64,000 nt of DNA from Mytilus edulis (lineage: Eukaryota > Mollusca > Bivalvia > Mytilida > Mytilidae): assembly GCF_963676685.1 (NCBI RefSeq), contig NC_092354.1, forward strand, positions 22,600,193 through 22,664,192, written 5' to 3'. Positions within the stretch are counted from its first letter, which is position 1. Every line of letters starts with the position of its first letter. The notes under the pieces are model-generated. The model was not told the origin of the DNA. It saw only the letters and a program-made list of their open reading frames with translations, and did no database searches. Of this stretch, positions 1-9,803 are shown in pieces. Position numbers and translations under genes: made by a program.

Positions 1-330
1 AAAAAAAAAAGAAGATGTGGTATGATTGACAATGAGACAACCCCAACAAAATTACACAAACATTAACAACACTAGGTCACCGTACGGTCTTCAACACTGG
101 GCAAATCAAATTGCTACAACCACTTCATCTTCATTTAAAATTTGGTGGATAGACCATAGTTGTTTCATTGGCCAACATACCACATCTAAAAATAATTATA
201 TGGAAGAAAAAAAAACAGAAAAAAACCCAGTTGAAATGCCATCTAATGTATTCGTCAAACAAAGTTCAACGAGCTCCTATGGTTGCTTTCGTGTAGGCAA
301 ACTTGTATCAACATCGGCATTTGGATGAAC
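1..330 (+). repeat. Mussel dispersed repeat, GATGTGGTATGATTGCC family
   Basis: The block opens with GATGTGGTATGATTGAC, then a segment close to CACCGTACGGTCTTCAACA. The same string of motifs recurs at about 17.0, 18.1, 20.2, 24.8, 25.5 and 58.8 kb and in reverse at 1.7, 31.1, 42.9 and 48.3 kb. I recognise it as a high-copy mussel repeat. A 100-codon open frame crosses it, but the repeat explains that frame and I do not call a gene. Confidence 0.75.
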
Positions 331-457
331 CTCAAACTGTGAAAAGTAAGAGTCATTGAAGTTGTATTGGCTGTACTTCATTTTTTTGACACTTTATTTC
401 TTCTATAGAATGTATTTTGTTAACAGTTAATTTTATCTAGAATATTTTTATTAACAT

Positions 458-760
458 AAAATTGAGAATGGAAATGGGGAATGTGTCGAAGAGACAACAA
501 CCCGATCATAGAAAAGACAACAGCAGAAGGTCACCAACAGGTCTTCAATGTAGCGAGAAATCCCCGCACCCGGAGGCGTCCTTCAGCTGGCCCCTAAACA
601 AATATATACTAGTTCTGTGATAATGAACGCCATACTAAACTTCAAATTGTACGCATGAAAATAAAATTAAAAATAATACAAGACTAACAAAGACTAGAGG
701 CTCCTGACTTGGGACAGACGCAAAAATGCGGCGGGGTTAAACATGTTTATGAGATCTCAA
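458..760 (+). repeat. Mussel dispersed repeat, GAATGGAAATGGGGAATGTG family
   Basis: Starts with AAAATTGAGAATGGAAATGG and continues through a segment ending near CAGGTCTTCAATGTAGCG. Related copies lie at 22228-22510 and 44069-44225, with a reverse copy at 17814-17940. Confidence 0.75.
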
Positions 761-2175
761 CCCTCCCCCTTTACCTCTAGCTAATGTTGAAAAGTAAACG
801 CATAACAATACGCACATTAAAATTCAGTTCAAGAGAAGTCCGAGTCTGATGTCAGAAGATGTAACCAAAGAAAATAAACAAAATGGCAATAATACATAAA
901 TAACAACAGACTACTAGCAGTTAATAATATTAACAGTTTATTTCATCTGGAATATACTTATTAACATATACATAAAAGATGTGGTATGGTTGACAATGAG
1001 ACAACTCTTCACTAGAGACTTACAACAGCTTATGTCATCTAGAACAACGTTGAAAGTCCTAATTTTCAATAGAAAAATTCCTGTCAGACGTACGCTGGTT
1101 AAAACTTTGCAATTTTGGCTTTGGGTAATTGATATTTTATGGTCAACTATTTCGACTAAGTTTCAGACAGATAAAATTTACAATAAAATGCAGAATAAAA
1201 GTCGCCGATGCCATCTCAAATACCTTCAAAAGAAAGGGATTTGTGATGGTTTTTGTCAACCAACTGTACAGCGATTATTTAAAAACGAACCGGATTCATT
1301 TGTATCGGGGTTATACGGGGTGATGGTATGGATTCTTATAGAAATGAAAAGGCTGATAAGTGTTATATAAACAAACCGCTGTTCTAATCTGAATAATTAC
1401 TTAATTAGTTAGTGATGTAAATATATATACTACTTAGTAAACATTTTTACCGATGAAAAAAATGTGTTAAAAGGTAATTTCCCGTACCTTTTATTGTTAA
1501 TTCGTAATAGTTATATATATTTTTAACACAATCAAATTGAAATCTTTGGCTATATGTTAACCGTTTGACCAAATTAATAATAATGAATCTAATCTAAACA
1601 GAATGTTCAATTAATAGATTTTAGAACGATTTTAGAAGGATTATTGATTAGGAACGCTAAAAAAGAAAATGATAAACAGACAATCAATTTTTGGGGCCCT
1701 TTATAGCTTGCTGTTCGATGTGAGTCATGTTGAAGACCGTAACCTATAACGGTTTACTTTTATAAATTGTGACTTGGATGGAGATCTCGAGTTGTCTCAT
1801 TGACACTCATAACACATCTTTTTATATTTATAAACAGCAGTATACAAAACCAAAGACTGAGCAACACAAACCCAAGCAAAAGTTTGGTGATAGAAAGTGC
1901 TCCGGAAGTTTAAGCAGGTCCTGCTACACATGTGGCACCGTCCTGTTGCTTGCGTAAGTGTCAACCCGGTGATATGTTGTATTCGGTAGGCATGAGATTG
2001 AATGTTAAGAACCACATCAATATTTAGCAAATGCATTGAGGTCTTTTGGGGCAGTTCAGTATGTTCAGTCCATATATTAAAAAAAGAGGTTATTGGAAAT
2101 TAAATGATTTATCTGTCCAAATATAATTATATCAATAATCATTTAACCTTTCTTCTGTACATAATATAATAACAC
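761..2175. other. Non-coding stretch with repeat fragments
   Basis: No convincing exon is visible. A short fragment of the GATGTGGTATG repeat lies at about 974-1020, and a reversed copy at about 1693-1822. The 129-codon open frame at 981-1370 starts inside a repeat and shows no recognisable domain. The rest is AT-rich. Confidence 0.5.
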
Positions 2176-2189
2176 ATGTATCTCAGATT

Positions 2190-3146
2190 TTTATACGACC
2201 GCCAATTGTTTTGGGGGTCGTATGTTGATATCACGCTGTTGTCGTCGTCGGCGTATTTGTCGTCAGCGTCGTCCAAAGACAAATTGTTTCCAGATAATGA
2301 CTTCAGCATAAGTAAATATAAATCAACATGTTTTAATGTTTATAACCACATAAGGAAGGTTGGGATTTGATTTTGGGGGCTATGGTCCCGAAGGTTTAGG
2401 AATTAGGACCCAAATCCAGTCAATAAACCAAGTTTCCATACTACAAAGGGGTGGTTATGGTGGGTTATCGCTCATATCATTGAGCAATAAGGGGCAAAAA
2501 GGGTGGAAACAAGATTTTTTTTTCTGTTTAAAGGACATTTTAGACAATTTAAAAGCAGTGTAAGGGAGGTAATCCAATTCCATTTAAAGAAAACTTATAT
2601 ATATGATTGATTACCTCCCTTACACTGCTTGAAAATTATGTATTAAGAAATGATGATTGTATTGAGATGATTAGCTGTAAATTTATTTTTAGAATTTATA
2701 CTATTAATTAATATTAATTTAAACCATGACTGTATGTCATTTTATATTTTAATATTTTATGATGTATTAAAATGAGTAGTTATTGTTGCAAACTCCATTA
2801 GAAATTTGAATTAAGATTTTGTTTTTGAATAAGGAAAAGAGGAGGTGAAAAAAATGGGAGGGGGTACAATTTTTCTCATTTCAGATTTCACAAATTAAAA
2901 AGAAAATTTCTTCAATTTTTTTAGGGGATTAATATTCAACAGCATAGTGTAGTGTATTGCTCAAAAGCAAAACAATGAGTTCAGTAGACCACATTCTATG
3001 TCAGAAACCTATGCTGTTTCAACTGTTCAATCACAATCCAAATTCAGTGCTGTATCAAGCTTGAATGTTGTGCCCATACTTGCCCCAACTGTTCAGGGTT
3101 CGACCTCTGCGGTCGTATAAAGCTGCGCCCTGTGGAGCATCTGGTT
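2190..3146 (+). repeat. Dispersed element bounded by TACGACCGC / GCGGTCGTA
   Basis: The left end reads TATACGACCGCC. The right end reads GCGGTCGTATAAAGC followed by GGAGCATCTGGTTAA. The ends are short inverted repeats. A second copy occupies about 60710-62447 with the same right end and shared interior (for example GGGGATTAATATTCAACAGC, with small changes). Non-autonomous element; class not determined. Confidence 0.65.
2553..2630. repeat. Short hairpin element (22-nt arms)
   Basis: Perfect 22-nt inverted arms at 2553-2574 (beginning AAGCAGTGTAAGGGAGG) and 2609-2630 (ending CTTACACTGCTT) flank a 34-nt AT-rich loop. Looks like a solo MITE-like hairpin inside the larger TACGACCGC element. Confidence 0.6.
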
Positions 3147-3219
3147 AAATCTAGTGTGATAACTATATATTGTTGAAAAATAACTCTTAAGTTTATACTT
3201 TTTACTTATTATATTCTAG

Positions 3220-4202
3220 GTGGTACAATAGATGTAACGGTTCATGAAAAAATTCCGAACGGCACTTTGAAAGAGGTGACAAAAGCCTCTGGTAATGAGT
3301 GTGGCGGTACCTCGATTGATGATGCATTTATCCAACTGTTCGTTCGCATATTTGGCGGACCACTTTTAAACAGTATGAAATCAGAGAGTCCAGAATCTTA
3401 CTTGTATTTGTTAAGAAGTATAGAAAACGTTAAAAGAACATTTCAACCCACCCAAACAAGAAAAGTGAATTTAACCATTCCATATGCATCTCTTGACGAT
3501 CTCTGCCAGTCTGATTTGGGGGAAAATATTAAAAATATTGTCAGCTCATCCTCCCTGTCAAGTAACATTGAAATATGCAAAGACAAACTACGAATTGAAC
3601 CATTCTTCGCTAAATCGCTATTCAAAAGAACTTCTGATAATATCATATCTTTAATACAGTCTATTCTACAACAGGGTGCAGTTGCCAACGTTTCAAGCAT
3701 TCTTCTTGTTGGTGGTTTTGCGGAGTGCAAAATGATACAAAATTCCTTAAAAACTGCTTTTCCAAGCATTAACATTGTTTTGCAAGACGATTCATGCATA
3801 CTCGTTCTAAAAGGTGCAGTTTTATTTGGGTATAAATCCGACATCATATCATCGCGTATAGCACGATATACGTATGGTGTTAGTATCCATAGGGCTTTTA
3901 ATAAAAGTATTCATGATAGGAAGAGAAAAATAATTAAAAACGGGAAAGAAAGGTGTGACAACATATTTGATCCATTCATGAAAATGAACACATCTATCCC
4001 ATTAGCACATACAATTAGAAAAACGTATTCAACGCACGAAGAGACCGGCTGCTCATTTAACGTGTATATCACGGATAGTGAGAATGTTATGTATACAGAT
4101 ACAGATGAATGTACATTTCTTGGGAAATCAAAAGTATGTATTTCAAACACAGATCGGCGAAAAAGGTATATGAAAGTTTTATTCAACTTTGGAGACACAT
4201 AA
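3220..4202 (+). CDS. HSPA12-type Hsp70-like protein, terminal exon
   Basis: This is the last exon of an atypical Hsp70 ATPase of the HSPA12 type, a family large in bivalves and thought to act as cytosolic ATPases or chaperones. The acceptor TATTCTAG ends at 3219. The exon opens inside a glycine codon (one base from the previous exon, GT here) and reads G-G-T-I-D-V-T-V, the phosphate-binding strand. Later come E-C-G-G-T-S-I-D-D-A-F, the nucleotide-site loop I-L-L-V-G-G-F-A-E near 3700-3726, and L-K-G-A-V-L-F-G-Y near 3807-3833. The first half of the ATPase domain must lie in exons left of the window. A TAA at 4200-4202 ends the frame just after F-G-D-T, earlier than expected (next entry). Homology is clear; function follows the family. 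Confidence 0.85.
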
Positions 4203-4271
4203 TTTTCAATGACTGTGGTAGATCTTGAATCAAATTCTGAAACAAAGGAATATTTCGAAATTCAACGTTAG
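4203..4271 (+). pseudogene. Stranded C-terminal codons of the HSPA12-like gene
   Basis: After the TAA at 4200-4202 the same frame stays open for 22 codons to a TAG at 4269-4271. The residues (F-S-M-T-V-V-D-L-E-S-N-S and on to E-I-Q-R) look like the final strand expected after F-G-D-T in HSPA12 proteins. A single substitution creating TAA would explain this. It could be a genuine shortened protein, a null allele, or an assembly error. Confidence 0.55.
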
Positions 4272-4666
4272 ACTGGTTTTATATAATATTTTACGCCTTC
4301 AAAAACTGTCAATTCATACACTTTAATAATCTGTATTATAGCAATGTTTCATTAAGCATCAATAATAGTATTGACATTTTAGTCAAATAATTGTACCTTC
4401 TAATTATGATGATGAAAAAGATGGTGAACGAACGGTCGAATTTTAATGTCAAACATTAAGTAAGACAAGTAGTCGTGTGCCCAGCTTGTATAAACAAAAA
4501 GAAAGAAAAACAAAACGAAACGAATCGAAACGAAACGAAACAAAAGAAATCAACGAAAAAAATAAAACACGAAAAGAAATAGAAATCAAATATGTGTTTT
4601 CATTTGTTGATGTGGTTCATAAGTGTTTCTCGTTTTTTATACTGCAACTAGTTTGTTTATTTCCTA

Positions 4667-4672
4667 AATAAA
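4667..4672 (+). other. Candidate polyadenylation signal AATAAA
   Basis: AATAAA lies about 465 nt after the HSPA12-like stop codon and is a plausible 3' end signal for that gene. The interval between is AT-rich and has no other visible feature. Confidence 0.4.
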
Positions 4673-4792
4673 GTAACACTGCTATATTTTGTGCAATGTC
4701 CACTTTTTCCACAGTCAAAAAAGTTTGAAATGTGTATTCCAATTTAAAAGCTATCAATGTATTAGTTTAAGTTCAGTATAAAAACAATATAA

Positions 4793-4902
4793 GATCAATG
4801 TCAGAAAAATATAAACTTCTTGTACTCTGCACAAAACTTGGGAAGTCCCCTGTTTCTCAGCCTCATACAAAAAAGTTCATATTTTTCTGACATTGACCTA
4901 TT
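4793..4902. repeat. Imperfect inverted repeat
   Basis: GATCAATGTCAGAAAAATAT near the left side pairs with ATATTTTTCTGACATTGACC at the right side, around a loop of about 60 nt. Small hairpin element of unknown class. Confidence 0.5.
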
Positions 4903-4974
4903 ACTGTCTATTTATACAGATTAGACCGTTGATTTTCCCGTTTGAATGGTTTTACCCATGTCGTATATTGGTCC

Positions 4975-5250
4975 CTTTATTGTGGTCTGATGGTAGCGTG
5001 TTCGCCTCGTGTGCGGGATCCCAGACTTTGACATTGGTATAAGTTGTTTCCCCGCTAAGCACGCGACAACAAGGAGTAAGGGAAAATTAAGACTGGTCGG
5101 CTCGAAGTGATAACAATGTGTCCGGGTAAAGTGATATGTCTTCCCATGGACTGTTACTTTGTGAACTAGCATGTTTAAAGTCATGATTAGCGTGTCGGTC
5201 TAGCACAAAGCAGGGTTAGTAGTCATGTGACTTTATCATGTTCTCGACCT
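4975..5250 (+). repeat. Dispersed repeat with tRNA-like start (possible SINE)
   Basis: The segment GGTAGCGTGTTCGCCTCG resembles a tRNA A-box region and is followed by GTGCGGGATCCCAG. Related pieces occur near 15.0, 17.5, 18.6 and 18.8 kb (ATGCTCGCCTCGGGTGCCG and similar). I recognise it as a mussel repeat. SINE origin is an inference. Confidence 0.4.
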
Positions 5251-5326
5251 GAATATGCACACTAATTTAAGCAGCTATCCATCATCATCACTTCCATCTC
5301 GTATACATTTTAGAAATAAACTCACT

Positions 5327-5513
5327 CAATTCGCCTTTTCCGGATCTAAAGGACTATGGGTAATCTTATTGTTCGTTCACCAAAATGAAAATATTGTATA
5401 CGTACGTCATTGGTCGAATTTCAATTGTTTGAACGTTTTCAACCAATCACGACGTTTTGTTGTACATTTCTGAAAATATTACCCAGAATGCATTAGATTC
5501 TGAAACGGCAAAT
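5327..5513 (+). repeat. MITE-like element with imperfect terminal inverted repeats
   Basis: The left end contains AATTCGCCTTTTCCGGATCT and CTATGGGTAAT. The right end contains ATTACCCAGAATGCATTAG and CTGAAACGGCAAAT, an imperfect inverse. A second, inverted copy lies at about 13516-13697 in intron 1 of glycosyltransferase gene A. Confidence 0.55.
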
Positions 5514-6503
5514 ACACAGAAACGATGCGTTTTATGTCTTTTGTATATAAACTGTTTGTAATCAGTTAAAGCATAATATATTTATTTTATAATTGGCTTT
5601 AGTTTTATATTTGTTTGTAAGGAGCTTAATATTAATATGACACTGGTAGTGAATAACCTCTAAGTTGTTTTCTTTGTTTATTTCACAGGAAATTAAGGAT
5701 ATTTTACCTTTTTATCTAGCCACACTTTTGTTATAATTAACACTACCATAATGGCATTAAAGCGGGAGGTTTGGCATGCCACAAAACTAGGTTCAACCCA
5801 CCATTTTTTCATAAAATGCCCTGTACCAAGTCAGGAAAATGGCCATTTTTACATTATAGTTCGTTTCTGTGTGTGTTACATTTCGCTGTTGTGTCGTAGT
5901 TCTCTTATATTTGATACGTTTTCCTCAGTTTTAGTTTGTAACCCGGATTTGTTTTTTTGAACAGCGGTATACTACTGTTGCCTTTATTTTGCAAATTTGA
6001 GATATTTCAAAGTTAACTGTATTGGCATATTACATCAATATTGAAGGTTTTAATTTTAGGTTTAAAAGGTGTATTACTATAAAAAAAAAAAAACGAGGCA
6101 AAACAATCAGCTACATTGAATAATTACATACATGTTAAATAAATATCAATATTTTAATTGTGTTTCTCTATTACACGGCAAAACAATCTATGAAAGTCGA
6201 AACATAAATCCACACAGTATACTTTTGATAACTTTTATTAGAATCTATCAGTTATAGCATTCTATATTGTATGACTGAAAACAGCCACGTGACAACAAAA
6301 TATTTGTATTAACACCATCAAATGCTTTAACTTTCTGAGAGCAAACTATAAGATCATGCAAGCGCTTCAATTAACTTCTCTGAGAGCAAACTTTAAGGTC
6401 ATGCCAGCTTTTTGAAAAGCCTATACTTAATCATGACTTCACGATGTGCGGTCATACCAAATTTTCCACCTATTGCGTAATAATATTTGAACTTAGACTG
6501 GAT
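5514..6503. other. Intergenic, AT-rich
   Basis: No gene or clear repeat. A small direct repeat, CTGAGAGCAAACTATAAG and CTGAGAGCAAACTTTAAG, lies around 6336-6398, close to the 3' end of glycosyltransferase gene A. Confidence 0.4.
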
Positions 6504-7502
6504 TTAATATTTAACAATAGTTCCATTCACATCTAGATGAACTGGTTCATCTGGTAAGTTTTCTATCCTTTCATCCCAGCTCTCTACCAAAGGACCTGCG
6601 ACTTCTACTGCCTTGCTAAAATGTAGTCCATTTTCTCTCCAGTTGATAGTCATCCCAGTTTTATTAGGAAAATTTGGATAAAGAGTTCTCTCGTTTTTAC
6701 TGTATGCGTAATAAATTTGCCACATAGTCCAAATATTTTCATGTGTCCCTGCCTTCAACTCTTTTTTATACCACAGAGTTGGTAAAATGCCGGGAACTAG
6801 CGGCAGAAATGTTTGATTTTTATGAGCTTCTCTGAACCAATTTTGAAATCCTATCCAATTATCCCTACTTGGTGAAAAACCCCATGAACCTAAAACAGGA
6901 TAAAGAAAGACAATATTTTCGTCTGGTGCCTGTAAAGGCCCTTTTCCACCTCCGTGTTTTAGACTTGCAGCTTGTAAAGCATAGCCATTGACTTCCGGTC
7001 TATGATCGTATTGCGCATGCACCTTTTTCAAATACCGGTAGAAAAATGTTGAAACAGACAAATCGTCCTCTAAGATAACACATATTTCTTTAGTGTCTTT
7101 AGTTGGTCGCCATGTCCATATCCACTGACCATATATCCCGGCATGCTTTTTCTGAATATTTATGGTTTTAAGTCCTTTATCAAAATTAAAGTTCTTAGCC
7201 GTGACATAAGACTTTTCATCAAATTCATTATCTTTATTTCTATCAATCCAGATTTCAATTACAACTTTGTCGTCTAAATAATCCACTTTGTTCAGAGATT
7301 CTAAAAGTCTGCGTAAAGAGTGTGATCTGTTGAAAGTAATAACGATAATCCGAGCATCCACATCTGGGATATGTACCGGCGGAGGAGTTCCGAATGGGAT
7401 TATTGCTATATGTGCATTCGGTTCGTAGTTCAGGGGTGGGTCTATTTGTCTTGCCCTGAATTCACTCGAGTCATATGGAATATTTCTATGTATGTCGTTG
7501 TT
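6504..7502 (-). CDS. Glycosyltransferase gene A, catalytic exon
   Basis: Last exon of a three- or four-exon minus-strand gene; 332 codons plus stop. The acceptor TTTTTCAG lies just before 7502 and the exon starts in phase 0. It reads as a GT-A-fold transferase: a first strand R-I-I-V-I-T-F-N-R-S, then I-E-I-W-I-D-R, then V-I-L-E-D-D-L-S-V with E-D-D encoded at 7070-7062, the position of the metal/nucleotide motif in GnT-I-like enzymes. G-S-W-G-F-S-P and W-T-M-W are shared with genes B and C. With upstream exons 13899-13916, 9669-9803 and perhaps 8621-8659 the protein is about 383 or 396 residues, a type II membrane protein probably of the Golgi. Substrate unknown; assignment to the GT-A/GnT-I-like group is by motif only. 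Confidence 0.8.
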   Translation of the reverse strand, partial: NNDIHRNIPYDSSEFRARQIDPPLNYEPNAHIAIIPFGTPPPVHIPDVDARIIVITFNRSHSLRRLLESLNKVDYLDDKVVIEIWIDRNKDNEFDEKSYVTAKNFNFDKGLKTINIQKKHAGIYGQWIWTWRPTKDTKEICVILEDDLSVSTFFYRYLKKVHAQYDHRPEVNGYALQAASLKHGGGKGPLQAPDENIVFLYPVLGSWGFSPSRDNWIGFQNWFREAHKNQTFLPLVPGILPTLWYKKELKAGTHENIWTMWQIYYAYSKNERTLYPNFPNKTGMTINWRENGLHFSKAVEVAGPLVESWDERIENLPDEPVHLDVNGTIVKY

Positions 7503-7790
7503 CTGAAAAAGAAAAATAAGTTTACACAATACTTTTAAATAATCAAAAAAGTTGTTTTATACGATTAAAGATCAATGTTGAATGTCCTTTATATCATTTT
7601 GCCTCGTTTTGACTAAAGGGTTTGAATTGCATGGATTTTCTACTATTTTTTGCAATTGGTTATCATCCATTAAACTGATTGAAAGATTATTTTCGTCATA
7701 TTAAAATCAAGTGTAATCCTTCCGTTTGGGGTTAAGTATCTTACCAACACTAAATATATGAGATGAACTGAACCCATAGAATGCCAAAAC

Positions 7791-8204
7791 CACGGGGGGT
7801 AACTTCGATATTTTTTTGGTAGGGGTGTGCCATTTTTGCCTCAAAAAATGTACCCATTCACTAAAATTCAGTACCTATAGTTATATAAATATTTAAGAAA
7901 GAATGACCTATATTTATATATTTCCGGGGTTCATTTGGGAACTTATTTGATAGGTGAACTTAATTTAATTTAATATAATAATTGACCATTAATAATGCAA
8001 GATTCGCAATAGCATATTTATATATGATATGCAGATCATACCCCAAATCAATATACAGTTATCAAACGTAAATGCATTTTAGTATAGGACGTCATTTAAA
8101 AGGAGGGTCATTTTTATATAAAATCTCGCGAAATTATGACCCATATTTTTGGCACCCCCCCCCCCCTATACCCAATAATAGGAAGTTATCCCCGCCCCCC
8201 GTGT
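7791..8204. mobile_element. MITE with CACGGGG ends and 7-bp target duplication
   Basis: The left end reads CACGGGGGGTAACTTC and the right end GAAGTTATCCCC then CCCCCCGTGT, an imperfect inverse. CCAAAAC stands on both sides (7784-7790 and 8205-8211). Lies in the last intron of gene A. No coding capacity. Confidence 0.6.
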
Positions 8205-8324
8205 CCAAAACTTGGTTTTAAAATAAATGTGTTTATTTTCGAAGGAAGCACCTCATGAGTGAATCAATATTAATTATAAAAATGCCATTTTTAATGACTT
8301 GGCAAAACTATATCCCTTGTCAGT

Positions 8325-8475
8325 TGCGGATCCAGGGGGAGGGTTCCGGGGGGTTGGAACCCCCTTTTTTTGGCCGATCAATGCATTTGAATCGAGACAG
8401 CTGGTTGGAACCCCTCTTTATCCTGGGTTGGGAACCCCCCTCCCCTTTTAAAATGGCTGGATCCGCTCCTGCTTG
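8325..8475 (+). repeat. CAGTGGCGGATCC-family element
   Basis: Copy of the family with GGATCCAGGGGGAGGG on the left and ATGGCTGGATCCGC on the right, with GGCCGATCAATGCATTTG inside. Related copies: about 9463-9600, 13740-13875, 15212-15380, 18615-19080 (broken), 39280-39423 and 43062-43190. Confidence 0.65.
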
Positions 8476-8620
8476 TGAATAAATCTGTTTAATTGATTGG
8501 TTAGCTTCTGAGGTGAATGACTACAGGTTTATGTTTTATATAGACTATCAAAATAAGTGTTCTTTTTAACTCCCACTCTAAATACAGGATATTCATCAAA
8601 ATTATGTAAAACGTACTCAC

Positions 8621-8659
8621 GGGCCCTTCCAATTCATTCACAAACTCAATATGTTGATT
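8621..8659 (-). CDS. Candidate 39-nt micro-exon of glycosyltransferase gene A
   Basis: On the minus strand TATTTTCACAG precedes 8659 and GTGAGTAC follows 8621. The 39 nt between are exactly 13 codons in phase 0 and encode N-Q-H-I-E-F-V-N-E-L-E-G-P. The exons on both sides are also phase 0, so inclusion or skipping keeps the frame. Gene B encodes E-P-H-M-E-F at the end of its anchor exon, matching the Q-H-I-E-F here. It may be a real or alternative exon; no transcript is available. Confidence 0.45.
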
Positions 8660-9139
8660 CTGTGAAAATACCTGCACTTTCTTAACATATGATCGACCAT
8701 CGAAAGTTAAGTTTTTAAAATGGGATGACACAATTTGAATGTGACGGACAAACAGTGAAACATATTTATAGCACGTTTAAATGTACCATTGAAATTTCGT
8801 CACATCTTCCATTACATACTTGAGTGCGTAATTTTTCACAATTTTTCCGTTACATATTGTAAGATATCAATATAATTTCAGTCAAATATCATATATCTGC
8901 CACTCAACTGTTTAGTATTTTTATCTTAAGATTTGATGTAAAATGAGAAATTGCAAGTTATATTGAAACTTATTTAGACAATGATATCGCACTTGGTTTA
9001 AGGCAAAGTGTCTTCTTTTTGTCTGTTGACCAATCATATCTTATTTGTTATTTTTATTTTATTTCTATGTATGGCAGTATAAAATTTGGCCGATTTTCTT
9101 GTCTTATATTTCTTTTTATTATTATTCTAATAAACTGAA

Positions 9140-9460
9140 GTGCAGCGTTTCGGTAAAAGAGAGGCGAAGGATACCAGAGGAACATTCAAACTCACAAGTC
9201 GAAAACATAAACTGACAGTCATGGATAAAAAAGGAAATATACAAAAAGACAAACAACTTACACATTCGGCAATCCTCGGTAGAATCCGCTACTCTACGGA
9301 ATCGGCCGAGTTGAGACGAATGACAACTTACAGTATACAAAACACAAGGTAGAAAACCCAATGTCTGAGGTATACGAACCTTATTAAAAACTAGGGGTGA
9401 TATCATTTGCTCCTGCCAATCAGGATCCAGTATTGATACTATCCCCAACGATAGAAAACC
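9140..9460 (+). repeat. Dispersed mussel repeat with a small GC-rich insert
   Basis: Starts near GTTTCGGTAAAAGAGAGGCG and contains a 50-bp module, about 9262-9311 (CGGCAATCCTCGGTAGAATC and on to GGAATCGGCCGAGTTG). Related modules are at 13944-14001, 14436-14470 and 38636-38690. Open frames here on both strands are not genes. Confidence 0.5.
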
Positions 9461-9668
9461 ATATCAGTGGCGGATCAAGCATTTTGTAAAAGGAGGGATT
9501 CCAACCCAGACAAAAAAGGCCATTCCAATACATAGATCATCATAAAAGGGGGTTCCAAAACCCGGAACACTCTGGTTCCGTCCAGCGCTGTATATTTATA
9601 GAAATAGTATACATAATTTATCAATGAATATTCATTGCCTTCAGAACGAGGCTTTGGTCGTAACTTAC

Positions 9669-9803
9669 CAGTCGTGATCCACCAAACAAGTGAAAATTAA
9701 ATATATTCCAGTCATAATTTAGAAACTGCAGCAGCACAAACATCGCAACTACCCAAATGATAATTTTTATTCCATTGTCGTTTGCTTTCATCCTGCCCAT
9801 TTT
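9669..9803 (-). CDS. Glycosyltransferase gene A, membrane-anchor exon
   Basis: Acceptor TTATTTTTCAG lies just before 9803 and donor GTAAGT just after 9669. The exon is 45 codons in phase 0. It encodes K-M-G-R-M, a basic stretch, then the hydrophobic segment I-I-I-W-V-V-A-M-F-V-L-L, then N-Y-D-W-N-I-F-N-F-H-L-F. That last string is nearly identical to N-Y-D-W-N-I-L-N-F-H-L-F in gene B. The layout fits a signal-anchor of a type II membrane protein. From the ATG at 9800 to the donor is 44 codons, exactly as in gene C. Confidence 0.75.

Noticed and set aside
981-1370. 129-codon open frame
   Set aside because: It starts within a dispersed repeat, has no domain or splice support, and ends in AT-rich sequence.
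3443-4198. Minus-strand frames of 134 and 95 codons
   Set aside because: Shadows of the HSPA12-like exon on the opposite strand.
4975-5060. Possible functional tRNA gene
   Set aside because: Only an A-box-like start is visible; I could not form a complete cloverleaf, and the sequence belongs to a dispersed repeat.
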